NCBI GenBank assembly: GCA_016870455.1
Contig: VGBN01000012.1
Span: forward strand, 1 to 37,296
Reading direction: 5' to 3'
DNA from: Actinomycetota bacterium
GTDB taxonomy: Bacteria; Actinomycetota; Actinomycetes; Nanopelagicales; Nanopelagicaceae
DNA: 37,296 bases
The notes under the pieces were generated by a model, which saw nothing but the letters and a program-made list of their open reading frames with translations, searched no databases and was not told the DNA's origin. Each line of letters starts with the position of its first letter. Positions within the stretch are counted from its first letter, which is position 1. The position numbers were made by a program, and so were the translations under genes. Shown here one piece after another: positions 1 to 9,224 of this stretch.

Positions 1-1143
1 GTTGAGATAAGTAAAGCGGTAAATGAAAATGATTTGGCAGTATCTGCTGTTTTATCTGGAAATCGTAATTTTGAGGGAAGAATCTCACCTGATGTAAAGA
101 TGAACTACCTAGCTTCACCGCCTTTAGTGGTTGCATATGCATTGACTGGGTCGATGAACCATGATTTTGAAAAGGATCCAATTGGCACTGGCAGTGATGG
201 AAATCCAGTCTTTTTGAAGGATATTTGGCCAAGTACTGAAGAGATTGAATCAGTTATTTCTTCATCAATCTCATCAGATATGTTCACTAAAGATTACTCC
301 TCGGTGTTTGAGGGAGATAAGAGGTGGAAGTCCTTGGAGACTCCAACTGGCAACACCTTTGAATGGGATTTGAACTCAACCTATGTTAGAAAACCTCCCT
401 ACTTTGATGGCATGCCAAGAAATCCTCAACCTGTTACCAATATAACTGGAGCCAGAGTATTGGCGATGTTAGGTGACTCAGTAACTACAGATCACATTTC
501 ACCTGCTGGGAATATAAAAGTTGACTCACCAGCTGGAAAGTATCTAGCCGAACATGGCATTGATAAATTAGATTTTAACTCCTATGGCTCTCGGCGTGGC
601 AATCATGAGGTAATGATCAGAGGAACATTTGCAAATATTCGTTTGAAAAATTTATTGCTTAATGGAGTTGAGGGTGGTTTTACAAAGAATTTCTTGGCAA
701 ATGGTGAGCAAACAACAATATATGAGGCATCTGCTGCATATATTAAAGCCCGAATTCCATTAGTTATCTTGGCCGGCAAGGAGTATGGCTCTGGTTCATC
801 CAGAGACTGGGCTGCAAAAGGAACTGCATTACTAGGTGTGAGAGCAGTTATTGCAGAGTCCTTTGAAAGAATTCATAGATCAAATCTAATTGGTATGGGC
901 GTTCTGCCACTTCAATTTTTGGATGGACAAAGCGCGGCATCTCTTGGTTTGACTGGTAGTGAAACTTTTTCCATTACTGGCGTGGACAAGTTAAATGAGG
1001 GAGTTACTCCACAAGAGGTTGAGGTAGCGGCAGGGGATAAGAAATTTAAGGCCAAGCTTCGAATTGATACACCAGGTGAGGCAGATTACTACCGTCACGG
1101 TGGGATTATGCAGTATGTATTGCGCTCATTACTAGCCAAATAA
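1..1143 (+). CDS. acnA: Aconitate hydratase, C-terminal part (5' end outside window)
   Basis: Aconitase interconverts citrate and isocitrate in the TCA cycle in the cytoplasm. The frame is open from base 1 ([20 protein letters not shown]), so the TTG start at 34 in the ORF track is an artefact of the window edge. What remains is about 380 residues of a protein usually near 900 long. It covers the region just after the Cys-X2-Cys iron-sulfur ligands, the linker, and the swivelling C-terminal domain. The signatures [15 protein letters not shown] and [13 protein letters not shown] are typical of AcnA/IRP-type aconitases. The cluster-ligand cysteines lie upstream and cannot be checked here. dxs follows after 30 bases on the same strand with no terminator between them, so read-through is possible. 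Confidence 0.97.
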   Translation, partial: VEISKAVNENDLAVSAVLSGNRNFEGRISPDVKMNYLASPPLVVAYALTGSMNHDFEKDPIGTGSDGNPVFLKDIWPSTEEIESVISSSISSDMFTKDYSSVFEGDKRWKSLETPTGNTFEWDLNSTYVRKPPYFDGMPRNPQPVTNITGARVLAMLGDSVTTDHISPAGNIKVDSPAGKYLAEHGIDKLDFNSYGSRRGNHEVMIRGTFANIRLKNLLLNGVEGGFTKNFLANGEQTTIYEASAAYIKARIPLVILAGKEYGSGSSRDWAAKGTALLGVRAVIAESFERIHRSNLIGMGVLPLQFLDGQSAASLGLTGSETFSITGVDKLNEGVTPQEVEVAAGDKKFKAKLRIDTPGEADYYRHGGIMQYVLRSLLAK

Positions 1144-1173
1144 ATCGCATTAACTTAAATTTGCCCTTAAACT

Positions 1174-3114
1174 ATGAAGATGCTTAATCAGATCAAGTCA
1201 CCTGCTGATCTTAAAAAGTTAAATCATTCTGAGTTGCCGGCATTGGCTAGTGAGATTAGAGCGTATTTAATTGAGCAAGTATCTAAATCTGGTGGTCATT
1301 TAGGACCGAATTTAGGTGTTGTTGAGTTAACCATTGCTATTCATCGAATTTTTGATTCACCTAAGGATGTTGTGGTTTTTGATACTGGACATCAAAGTTA
1401 TGTACACAAGTTGTTGACTGGCAGAGTGGCGGGTTTTGAGAAATTACGCCAACGAGGTGGCCTGGCAGGATACCCAAATCGCAGCGAGAGTGAACATGAT
1501 GTGGTGGAAAATTCACATGCCTCCACCGCACTTTCTTGGAGTGATGGTATTGCTAAAGGCTTTAATCTAACGGGCCAAAAAGATCGAGTGGTTGTTTGCG
1601 TAGTCGGAGATGGTGCTTTAACCGGTGGAATGAGTTGGGAGGCGCTAAACAATATCTCAACTAGTAAGAATGAAAGATTAGTAATAATTGTGAATGACAA
1701 TGAAAGATCTTATTCGCCAACTATTGGTGGTTTAGCTACCTATCTTTCAACCCTTAGAGCAACAAGTGGATATGAAAAGTTTTTAGAGTGGGGTAAAGGA
1801 GTGCTAGAGAAAACTCCGGTGGTGGGCCATCCAATTTATGAAACCTTGCATGGAGTTAAAAAAGGAATTAAAGATATCGTTGCACCGCAAGGAATGTTTG
1901 AAGATTTAGGTCTTAAGTATGTAGGTCCAATAGATGGTCACGATTTATTGGCGATGGAGAAGAGTTTAAAAATTGCTAAAGAGTATGGGCAGCCAGTATT
2001 GGTACATGTAATTACCCAAAAGGGTAGAGGACATGCGCCGGCGCTAAATGATGAGGCAGAAAAATTCCACGCAGTTGGAGTTGTAGATGCTGAGACTGGT
2101 CAGCCATTAAGCAAAAGTGGCACAAGCTGGACCAGTGTGTTCTCAGATGAGTTGGTAAAGATTGGTGCCCAGCGAAGTGATGTAGTTGCGATTACAGCGG
2201 CGATGATGGGACCAACTGGTTTAGATAAATTTGAAAAGGCATATCCTGAGCGCACATTTGATGTTGGCATTGCCGAACAACATGCAACTACTGCCGCTGC
2301 TGGTATGGCATTTGCTGGATTACACCCTGTGGTTGCTGTTTACTCAACCTTTTTAAATCGTGCCTTTGATCAATTATTACTAGATGTGGCACTTCATAAA
2401 GCAGGAGTGACCTTTGTGCTAGATCGAGCAGGTGTTACCGGCGATGATGGGCCATCCCATAATGGCATGTGGGATCTAGCATTAACTGGCATCGTGCCTA
2501 CTTTGCATGTGGCAGCCCCAAGAGATGGGCAGCGTTTGCGAGAGACATTACGTGAATCATTAGATATTGGTGATGCTCCTTCTTTGATTAGATTTCCAAA
2601 GGGAGCAATTAATCCAGATATTCCAGCCTTTGAACGTCGAGATGGCATCGATGTTTTGTATCGGGGAGAGAGTGCTGATGTTTTACTTATAAGTATTGGG
2701 GCTTTAGCCTCGATTGCCGTTGAGGCAGCAGCGCAGGCATACCGTGAAGGTGTTGGTGTGACAGTTATCGATCCAAGATGGGTCAAGCCATTACCTAAGG
2801 CACTTATAACTATGGCGCAGCGATATAAAAATGTGGTGGTGTTAGAGGATGGAATCAAACATGGTGGGATTGCAAGCACAGTCTCTGAGTTGTTTAGAGA
2901 GGAGCAGCTCAATACACCAGTGCATTCAATTGGGTTACCGTTAACATTTATTGAACATTCCAAACGAGCACAAATACTTGAAGATTTAGGAATTACCGTT
3001 CAAAACATTACCCGTTCTTTGGTTGCTTGGCATAGCAGTCAAATTACTGTAGATGTTAAGGAAGAGATGCAACGCCCTTTGGATGAAAGCGAACGCCGCA
3101 AACCGCTTCGCTAA
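1174..3114 (+). CDS. dxs: 1-deoxy-D-xylulose-5-phosphate synthase
   Basis: This thiamine-diphosphate enzyme condenses pyruvate with glyceraldehyde-3-phosphate, the entry step of the MEP isoprenoid pathway. At 646 residues it has normal full length. Visible motifs are DTGHQSYVHKLLTGR (residues about 70-84), the ThDP-binding GDGALTGGMSWEALNN (145-160) and DVGIAEQHA with the catalytic glutamate (about 368). The ATG at 1174 is the obvious start, but I see neither a Shine-Dalgarno nor a consensus -10 before it; the hexamer 6 bases upstream is TGCCCT. It may depend on read-through from acnA. The last 59 bases overlap the 3' end of the convergent fadB gene, so the basic C-terminal tail is encoded antisense to fadB. 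Confidence 0.97.
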   Translation: MKMLNQIKSPADLKKLNHSELPALASEIRAYLIEQVSKSGGHLGPNLGVVELTIAIHRIFDSPKDVVVFDTGHQSYVHKLLTGRVAGFEKLRQRGGLAGYPNRSESEHDVVENSHASTALSWSDGIAKGFNLTGQKDRVVVCVVGDGALTGGMSWEALNNISTSKNERLVIIVNDNERSYSPTIGGLATYLSTLRATSGYEKFLEWGKGVLEKTPVVGHPIYETLHGVKKGIKDIVAPQGMFEDLGLKYVGPIDGHDLLAMEKSLKIAKEYGQPVLVHVITQKGRGHAPALNDEAEKFHAVGVVDAETGQPLSKSGTSWTSVFSDELVKIGAQRSDVVAITAAMMGPTGLDKFEKAYPERTFDVGIAEQHATTAAAGMAFAGLHPVVAVYSTFLNRAFDQLLLDVALHKAGVTFVLDRAGVTGDDGPSHNGMWDLALTGIVPTLHVAAPRDGQRLRETLRESLDIGDAPSLIRFPKGAINPDIPAFERRDGIDVLYRGESADVLLISIGALASIAVEAAAQAYREGVGVTVIDPRWVKPLPKALITMAQRYKNVVVLEDGIKHGGIASTVSELFREEQLNTPVHSIGLPLTFIEHSKRAQILEDLGITVQNITRSLVAWHSSQITVDVKEEMQRPLDESERRKPLR

Positions 3115-5158
3115 TACCTTCTCGATCTAGGTAAGGAAGAATTCCACCTAAGTGCATTGGCCAGCCAGAGCCGAGCAACATACAAATATCAATCTCCTGT
3201 GGGGTTGCAACCACACCTTCATCAAGCATCATCTTTGCCTCAGTTGCTAAAGCTTGCAAGGCACGTTTTCTAACCTGCTCTGCAGTTGAGGCAGAATTTC
3301 CCTGTTGCAAAGCGGTGAGTGCTGCTGGGTTAACGGTATTAACACCATTTGCATCCTTGATATAGAAAGTTTTTATCCCTTCCTTAACAAATTTTTGCAT
3401 GGTTGGTGAAACTTTGTAACGGGGACCAAGATTTTTGTTTAAAGTTTCTGAGACATGTAATGCCACCCCTGGCCCTACTAGCCCGAGAAGTTCAAGTGAT
3501 GACATGGGAAAGCCAAGTGGAGCCATGGCAGCATCGGCAACCTCATAAGGGGTGCCCTCATCAATTGCATCGGTGACCTCACCCATAAATCTAGTTAGGA
3601 GGCGATTTACCACAAAGGCTGGTGCATCTTTTACAATCACCATTGTTTTCTTCAACTCTTTACCAACATTGATAGCAGTTGCAGTGGTTGCATCATCAGT
3701 TTTTGATGTTCGAGCTACCTCCAAGAGTGGCATTACCGCCACTGGGTTAAAGAAGTGAAAACCAATAACTCGCTCTGGATTCTTTAATCCTTCACTCATG
3801 GCCTCAACTGAAAGTGATGAGGTATTTGTGGCAAGCAAACACTCAGGGGTAATGATTGCTTCCAACTCTTTGAATAGTTTTTGCTTCAGTGCTAATTCTT
3901 CAAAGATTGCCTCGATAATAAAATCACAATTTGCAAATACCTTTTTATCCACCGAACCGGAGATATTAGATAGCAAACGTGCAGCACCCTCAGTGCTTAG
4001 TCGCTTTTTATCAACTAACTTTTGAATCTCTGATTTAATCCAGGCTAAACCCTTGTCCACTCGCTCCTGATCGATATCAGTTATTACTACTGGAACCTTT
4101 AAATTCCTCAGCATCAGCAGGGCCAGTTGAGATGCCATTAGACCAGCCCCAACCACGCCCACCTTGGTAACTTTTCTAGCTAAAGCAGGTTTTGGAGCTC
4201 CTTCAACTTTCTTGCGTTTTTTCTGAATCAAATTAAAAGAATATAAAGAGGCACGTAATGAATCACTCATTACCAAATCAGCAAGTACTTTGGTTTCAGC
4301 GGCAAAACCATCTCGGACAGAGTTGCTTTGAGCTGCCTTAATAAGATCTAGCGCAGCTAATGGGGATGGTATTTGAGCCCCACTGTATTTTTTAGACACA
4401 GCTGCTTTACCGGTAGCAAGTGCTTTCTCAAAACCAGCGGTATCTTTACTAAAATCCTTACGTTCAACCTTGGTTTTGCCACTTAAAACATTTGCAGCAA
4501 ACTTAACTGATTTTTCCAAGAAATCAGCTGGTTCAAATACGGCATCAACGACGCCAAGCGATAGCGCATCTTTGGCTTTCATCATTGTGTTGTTGTTTAA
4601 GGCATTTACGATTATTACCTGAACTGCATTCTCAGCACCAACTAGCTTTGGCAATAATGTTGCACCACCCCAACCTGGCACAAGTCCTAAGAAGCATTCT
4701 GGTAGTGCGGTAAATGCGGTAGATGCCAAGGTGCGGTAGTGGCAATTAAGCCCAACCTCTAGACCACCACCTAGTGCTAAACCATTTATAAAAGCAAAGG
4801 TTGGTTTTTTACTCTCATGTAATTTAAGAAATATCTCATGGCCCAAATCGCCAATCCCAACAGCTTGTGACTTATCTTTTAAAAAACTCATGGCAGAAAG
4901 ATCTGCGCCGGCTGCAAATATAAATGGCTTTCCAGTTACTGCAATCGCAGCGGCGTCAGATTTTTGCGCCTCATCGATGGCATTTGAGAGAGCTGCCAGG
5001 GAGGCAGGTCCAAATGTATTTGGGCGATTATGATCTGCTCCATTATCTAAAGTGATTAAAGCTAAATTACCGCTATGGCCAAATGGAGAAAGTGAAACCA
5101 TTTGCACAATTGCATTTGTGATGACCTCATCAGGTGATCCTGCTAAAATCTCAGCCAT
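3056..5158 (-). CDS. fadB: Bifunctional enoyl-CoA hydratase / 3-hydroxyacyl-CoA dehydrogenase (beta-oxidation alpha subunit)
   Basis: This multifunctional enzyme hydrates 2-enoyl-CoA and oxidises the 3-hydroxyacyl-CoA with NAD+. The 700 residues divide into an N-terminal crotonase domain (about 30-290; INGLALGGGLEVGLNCH and the catalytic-glutamate region ALPECFLGLVPGWGG) and a dehydrogenase half. The latter has the Rossmann motif GVVGAGLMAS (334-343), NTSSLSVEAMS (445-455), the HCDH signature with catalytic His near 468 (RVIGFHFFNPV), and a helical C-terminal domain. The ATG shares one base with the TAA of the upstream thiolase gene (TAATG), so the two are translationally coupled. The fadA-fadB order is the usual actinobacterial one. 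The 3' end overlaps dxs by 59 bases. Acyl-chain preference cannot be read from sequence. Confidence 0.95.
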   Translation of the reverse strand: MAEILAGSPDEVITNAIVQMVSLSPFGHSGNLALITLDNGADHNRPNTFGPASLAALSNAIDEAQKSDAAAIAVTGKPFIFAAGADLSAMSFLKDKSQAVGIGDLGHEIFLKLHESKKPTFAFINGLALGGGLEVGLNCHYRTLASTAFTALPECFLGLVPGWGGATLLPKLVGAENAVQVIIVNALNNNTMMKAKDALSLGVVDAVFEPADFLEKSVKFAANVLSGKTKVERKDFSKDTAGFEKALATGKAAVSKKYSGAQIPSPLAALDLIKAAQSNSVRDGFAAETKVLADLVMSDSLRASLYSFNLIQKKRKKVEGAPKPALARKVTKVGVVGAGLMASQLALLMLRNLKVPVVITDIDQERVDKGLAWIKSEIQKLVDKKRLSTEGAARLLSNISGSVDKKVFANCDFIIEAIFEELALKQKLFKELEAIITPECLLATNTSSLSVEAMSEGLKNPERVIGFHFFNPVAVMPLLEVARTSKTDDATTATAINVGKELKKTMVIVKDAPAFVVNRLLTRFMGEVTDAIDEGTPYEVADAAMAPLGFPMSSLELLGLVGPGVALHVSETLNKNLGPRYKVSPTMQKFVKEGIKTFYIKDANGVNTVNPAALTALQQGNSASTAEQVRKRALQALATEAKMMLDEGVVATPQEIDICMLLGSGWPMHLGGILPYLDREGISEAVCGVRFHPKGVASLP

Positions 5159-6363
5159 TATTTACTTCCTTTGTAATTAGGATTTTCCCAGATAACTGTG
5201 CCACCCATACCTAGACCAATACACATAGTTGTGATTCCATATCGCACATCGGGATTATCCTTGAAGCCATTAGCTAGATTTAAAATTAACCGAACTCCAG
5301 ATGAGGCTAGCGGATGACCAACAGCGATTGCGCCACCATAGATATTTACCCGCTTGTCATCATCTGCAATTCCAAAATGATCTAAAAATGAAAGTACTTG
5401 AATTGCAAAAGCCTCATTGACCTCAAATAAACCGATGTCAGTAATATCCAAGCCTGCTTTTTTCAGCGCTTTGATTGTGCTGGGAACTGGTCCATATCCC
5501 ATAATCTCTGGCTCCACACCAGCAAATGCATATGCCACCATCTTGGCCTTAATGGAAAGGTTTAACTCTTTAGCTTTATCCTCTGAGGCCAATAATGCAG
5601 CGGTTGCACCATCATTTAAACCTGCAGCATTTCCTGCAGTCACCCGACCTGCTGGTCTAAATGGTGTTTTCAGCGCTGCCAAAGCCTCTAATGTGGTTTG
5701 CGGCCGAGGTGGCTCATCAACAGTTGCAACACCCCAACCAAGTTCAATATTTCTTGTTGCAACTGGAATCAAATCTGGTTGAATTTTATTTGCTGCATAT
5801 GCTGCTGCAGTTTTTTGTTGCGAAGCTAGCGCATACTTATCTGCCCGCTCTTTAGTTAGGTGAGGAAACTTGTCATGCAATCTCTCAGCAGTTGCGCCCA
5901 TTTGCAATGCATCGGTGTCCACAATCTTTTCTGCTAAGTAACGTGGATTTGGATCGAAGCCATCACCCATCGGATGATTTCCCATATGCTCCACACCACC
6001 AGCAATTGCTAAGTCATATGCACCCATATTTATGCCACCAGCGATAGCGGTTACCGCAGTTAGTGCGCCAGCACACCACCTATCAATTGAGTAGCCAGGA
6101 ACAGTTTTTGGAATACCAGCTAAAATTGAAACAGATCTACCGATATTCATTCCTTGATCACCAGTTTGAGTAGTTGCCGCAATTGCAACATCATCAATTT
6201 GATTAACTGGCAGATTTGGATTTCGCTCTAACAATCCGCGAATGCAGCGCACCATAATGTCATCAGCTCTAGTTTGAGCATATAAAGAACCCGCTTTACC
6301 AAAGGGCGTCCTTACTGCATCCACTAAGACCACATTGGTTTTGGATGTTGCGGTTTTACTCAT
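5158..6363 (-). CDS. fadA: Acetyl-CoA C-acyltransferase (3-ketoacyl-CoA thiolase)
   Basis: Thiolase cleaves 3-ketoacyl-CoA with CoA, the last step of each beta-oxidation round, and partners FadB encoded directly downstream. The protein is 401 residues, normal for the family. The nucleophile is Cys97 in SIDRWCAGALTAV. The C-terminal catalytic His is in GGAIAVGHPLASSG and the second Cys in TTMCIGLGMGG; NEAFA is also present. The active-site context RWCAGAL differs from the textbook RFCSSG but keeps the cysteine. The ATG is preceded by AGGGG at 6-base spacing, one of the clearer Shine-Dalgarno sites in this window. The 86-base gap upstream separates it from RNase D on the same strand. Confidence 0.95.
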   Translation of the reverse strand: MSKTATSKTNVVLVDAVRTPFGKAGSLYAQTRADDIMVRCIRGLLERNPNLPVNQIDDVAIAATTQTGDQGMNIGRSVSILAGIPKTVPGYSIDRWCAGALTAVTAIAGGINMGAYDLAIAGGVEHMGNHPMGDGFDPNPRYLAEKIVDTDALQMGATAERLHDKFPHLTKERADKYALASQQKTAAAYAANKIQPDLIPVATRNIELGWGVATVDEPPRPQTTLEALAALKTPFRPAGRVTAGNAAGLNDGATAALLASEDKAKELNLSIKAKMVAYAFAGVEPEIMGYGPVPSTIKALKKAGLDITDIGLFEVNEAFAIQVLSFLDHFGIADDDKRVNIYGGAIAVGHPLASSGVRLILNLANGFKDNPDVRYGITTMCIGLGMGGTVIWENPNYKGSK

Positions 6364-6369
6364 ACTTAA

Positions 6370-6374
6370 CCCCT
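6370..6374 (-). promoter_or_regulatory. Ribosome binding site of fadA
   Basis: AGGGG lies 6 bases before the fadA ATG on the minus strand and supports that start. The surrounding TAGGGG is also close to the TANNNT hexamer seen at leaderless starts, so a dual reading is possible. Confidence 0.5.
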
Positions 6375-6449
6375 AGCTCACTGTTCATCGGTATGGCAGT
6401 AGGTTACTCGCCAGTAGTGAAAATGGATAGTGAGGCTTGAATCGGGGTG

Positions 6450-7739
6450 TTAGGAGTTATTTTCCTCAGCGCTTTGACTCTCAGATTCAACTGGCTCTGG
6501 AATTATCAATGGCTCACTTTCGCCCAACTTGGATGCTACTAATTTAGAGACTTGCTCTACCTGCCAACTCCTAGCCCCTAAATGTTGCAACTCAGCTACG
6601 ACAAAACTCTCATACTCACTATCGCTACTTGGCGGCTGCTGCCAACAAATCCGTTTTATAAACTCTGGGGTTATTAAATTCTCAGTTGGAATTTGTAGTT
6701 GGGTAGATAACTCCGCCAAGGCGGCCCGGACATGGGTTAGTCGGGCATACCCAATCGGATTTTTCTCTTTCCAAACTCGAAGTGGCGGTAGAGATTGTGA
6801 CTCAACCCGTAATTGCACCTGTTGCTCAATAGGCGTAGAAAGAGCAAGATTTAAAACCTTTAACCAACGATTAAATGGCGGGGACTCTAATCTGGTTCGC
6901 CAACCTATTACCTTTGCTACCTCCTCTAAGCTTTCAGGTCGCTTAATTGCCAACTCGATTATCGCCTCATCATTTAACACTCTGCCTGGAGCTAGATCTA
7001 ACTCCTGCGCCAATTGATCCCGGCTCAGCCAAAGCTGCTTAACAATTGTCATGGTTAATCGATCTCGCACCTTGTGCATTCCTGAGGTTTTCCGCCAGCG
7101 ATCTGGTTTTGGCATATCTGAAAACTTAAAATCTTGATAGTCCCTTAAAATTGACTCAAAATCTTGCACAGCCCATTTGAGTTTATTTTGTTCAATCAGC
7201 ATTTGCTCAACCTTGTCTCTAATCTCCAGCAGGATATCGACATCAAGGGCGGCGTAATTTATCCATTCCGGGCGAAGTGGTCTGATTGACCAATCAACTG
7301 CTGAATGCTCCTTTGCCAGTTGCAACTCCAACAAACTTTCAGCAAGTGCACCTAAACTAACCTTTGGGCAGCCAGCTATTCGTGCCCCTAACTCAGTATC
7401 AAAAAGTTTCTTGGGCATTAAACCAACCTCAATTAAACAGGGTAAATCTTGGGTGCTGGCATGAATCACCCACTCAATCTCTGAGAAGCTTTGATTAAAC
7501 TTTTGCCAAAGTTTTGATCCTTGCAACCCAATTGGGTCAATTAAATGCAGGCCACCATTTTTACGAAAAATTTGAATTAAATAAGCTTTTTGACTATAGC
7601 GATAACCAGAGGCACGTTCGGCATCAATGGCAATTGATCCATCACCTGCCAATAAATCCTTTATTACTTTTTCAAAACTGCTCTCATCTGCAGATATTTC
7701 AGGGGTGCCAGCACGTGGGGATAAGAGTGGAGTCAGCAT
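6450..7739 (-). CDS. rnd: Ribonuclease D-family 3'-5' exonuclease with HRDC domain
   Basis: This is a DEDDy-family exonuclease likely to trim tRNA or other structured RNA 3' ends. All catalytic positions are visible: DAE at residues 39-41 (AIDAERASGYRY), Asp98 (HASTQDLPCL), and Tyr162 with Asp166 (NYAALDVDIL). An HRDC helical domain follows at about 217-290 (RDRLTMTIVKQLWLSRDQLA), and a longer C-terminal region ends in an acidic tail. The 429-residue length fits the actinobacterial branch, which is longer than E. coli RNase D. The gene starts with ATG 13 bases after the DUF3000 gene, with no clear Shine-Dalgarno, suggesting co-transcription. DUF3000-rnd adjacency is conserved in actinobacteria. 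Confidence 0.93.
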   Translation of the reverse strand: MLTPLLSPRAGTPEISADESSFEKVIKDLLAGDGSIAIDAERASGYRYSQKAYLIQIFRKNGGLHLIDPIGLQGSKLWQKFNQSFSEIEWVIHASTQDLPCLIEVGLMPKKLFDTELGARIAGCPKVSLGALAESLLELQLAKEHSAVDWSIRPLRPEWINYAALDVDILLEIRDKVEQMLIEQNKLKWAVQDFESILRDYQDFKFSDMPKPDRWRKTSGMHKVRDRLTMTIVKQLWLSRDQLAQELDLAPGRVLNDEAIIELAIKRPESLEEVAKVIGWRTRLESPPFNRWLKVLNLALSTPIEQQVQLRVESQSLPPLRVWKEKNPIGYARLTHVRAALAELSTQLQIPTENLITPEFIKRICWQQPPSSDSEYESFVVAELQHLGARSWQVEQVSKLVASKLGESEPLIIPEPVESESQSAEENNS

Positions 7740-7752
7740 TACTTAGAGAATT

Positions 7753-8292
7753 CTAACTATTACGAGCAATTGGGCTAACTCCCTGCGGAATTGGCTCCAG
7801 TCCAGCGCTGATTGCCAGCAAATCCAGCCAGGCATTTACATGCTCTATCAAATTACTTTCATTACTTGGTGTCCATGAAGCGCGAACTTCAATCTCAGAA
7901 TCCTCATCTCGCTCCACCAATTCACCAAATGAGGCGCTAGCAACTCTTGTAACAGTGCCGCTTGGGTTAATAAATTCACAACCATGTTTTTTCAAAGATT
8001 CGATTAACCATGCCCAACCGATCTCAGGCAAAAGAGGATCTGAAGCCATTTCAAGATCTATTGCTGCTCGCGCAAATGTTACGCACCGCCATTGCCCACC
8101 CCAGCCCTCTTGGCCAGCTGGATCATGAAGTAAAACAAATCGTCCGGTGGCTGCATCCTCTAAAACATCAGCGGTCATTGCTAATGCAAAGGGTGCAAGT
8201 TTTTGCGGAGCAGGTACTGTTTCAAGCAAAATTTCACCTCTTGGCTTTAACGCCAAAATAGGTTGAATTAATTGATCAAAAGTTTTGCTCAC
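7753..8292 (-). CDS. DUF3000 family protein
   Basis: This 179-residue soluble protein matches the actinobacterial DUF3000 family from memory of its core (LLHDPAGQEGWGGQWRCVTF, EIGWAWLIESLKKHG). The family has no established function. I see no signal peptide, transmembrane segment or catalytic motif. It heads the operon with the RNase D gene, and this pairing is conserved in Streptomyces and mycobacteria, so an RNA-related role is possible but unproven. The start is GTG. Upstream, TATCCT then exactly six bases (TAGGTA) precedes the GTG with no Shine-Dalgarno, consistent with a leaderless transcript. Confidence 0.85.
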   Translation of the reverse strand: MSKTFDQLIQPILALKPRGEILLETVPAPQKLAPFALAMTADVLEDAATGRFVLLHDPAGQEGWGGQWRCVTFARAAIDLEMASDPLLPEIGWAWLIESLKKHGCEFINPSGTVTRVASASFGELVERDEDSEIEVRASWTPSNESNLIEHVNAWLDLLAISAGLEPIPQGVSPIARNS

Positions 8293-8298
8293 TACCTA

Positions 8299-8304
8299 AG
8301 GATA
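8299..8304 (-). promoter_or_regulatory. Predicted -10 box (TATCCT), leaderless start of the DUF3000-rnd operon
   Basis: TATCCT sits 6 bases before the GTG start codon. Transcription would begin at or next to the GTG. Confidence 0.6.
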
Positions 8305-8372
8305 AATTGTTAAATGAGTAAGTATGTGTAGGCACGAGCAGACTCAGCGCAATTAGCAGTAATTCAACCCAG

Positions 8373-8378
8373 TAGGAT
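8373..8378 (+). promoter_or_regulatory. Predicted -10 box (TAGGAT), leaderless start of the EamA gene
   Basis: TAGGAT, then CCACCG, then ATG at 8385. No purine-rich Shine-Dalgarno is present. Confidence 0.6.
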
Positions 8379-8384
8379 CCACCG

Positions 8385-9224
8385 ATGGCCTCATTGCTAG
8401 CACTTCTATCCTCCATACTCTGGGGTGGAGCGGATTTTTTAGGTGGAAAATTATCAAAGCGCTATCAGGCAATAGCGGTCACCGCTGTTTCTCAGGCAAT
8501 TGGCCTATTAATTGGAATTTTGATTGTGTTGATTAGCTCCTCCTGGTTTAGGCCAACACTTTCCTGGGATAACTACTTTTTATCAGGCATATTTGCTGGA
8601 TTACTTGGATTTATCGGATTAGTTGCTTTTTACTCAGGATTAGCAACTGGACGAATGGGAGTTGTTGCACCAATAAGTGCACTGAGTGTGTTTATTCCGC
8701 TGACAATTGCATTTATCAATGGTGAAAAGCCAAATGATGGGCAACTAATGGGCATGGGTATTGCTTTAACCGGTGCTTTCTTTGCCAGTGGTCCAGAGAT
8801 CAAAGGTGGTTTTGCCCTTAAGCCAATTCTCTTTGCAGTTATTGCAGCTTTTGGATTTGGTGGAGCGGTCACATTTATTGCTAAAGGATCTGAGAGCAGT
8901 GCAATCATGACCATGACCACAATGCGTTTTGCCACCTTCATGGTAGCGCTTTTGTTGTTTGCGCGTTATCGAACCATTGGTGGCTTCACCAAGAAGGAGC
9001 TGCCAATTTTGATTGCAATTGGTGGTGCTGACTTTATTGCAAATTTACTGTTAGGTGTGGCAACAACTAAGGGGTTAGTCTCACTTGCAGTTGTTTTGGG
9101 TTCACTTTATCCAATAGTTACCGCATTGTTAGCATTTAAGTTACTGCATGAGCGTTTGCATAAAGTTCAATACCTAGGAATTGCATTTGCTATTGCCGGT
9201 GTAGCAGTTATTTCAATTAGTTAA
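8385..9224 (+). CDS. EamA/DMT-superfamily membrane transporter
   Basis: This is a predicted inner-membrane metabolite exporter or permease of the drug/metabolite transporter superfamily. It has 279 residues with about ten hydrophobic segments, made of two repeated five-helix EamA units. The first begins MASLLALLSSILWGGADFLGG and the second LKPILFAVIAAFGFGGAVTF. The typical ending LLAFKLLHERLHKVQYLGIA precedes the last helix. Substrate cannot be inferred. The ATG is supported by the leaderless promoter 6 bases upstream. The gene diverges from the DUF3000 operon, and its last 12 bases overlap the 3' end of the convergent RibD-C gene. Confidence 0.9.
   Translation: MASLLALLSSILWGGADFLGGKLSKRYQAIAVTAVSQAIGLLIGILIVLISSSWFRPTLSWDNYFLSGIFAGLLGFIGLVAFYSGLATGRMGVVAPISALSVFIPLTIAFINGEKPNDGQLMGMGIALTGAFFASGPEIKGGFALKPILFAVIAAFGFGGAVTFIAKGSESSAIMTMTTMRFATFMVALLLFARYRTIGGFTKKELPILIAIGGADFIANLLLGVATTKGLVSLAVVLGSLYPIVTALLAFKLLHERLHKVQYLGIAFAIAGVAVISIS

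Noticed and set aside
2394-2963. 189-residue minus-strand ORF inside dxs
   Set aside because: Shadow of the dxs reading frame with no recognisable motif or start signal.
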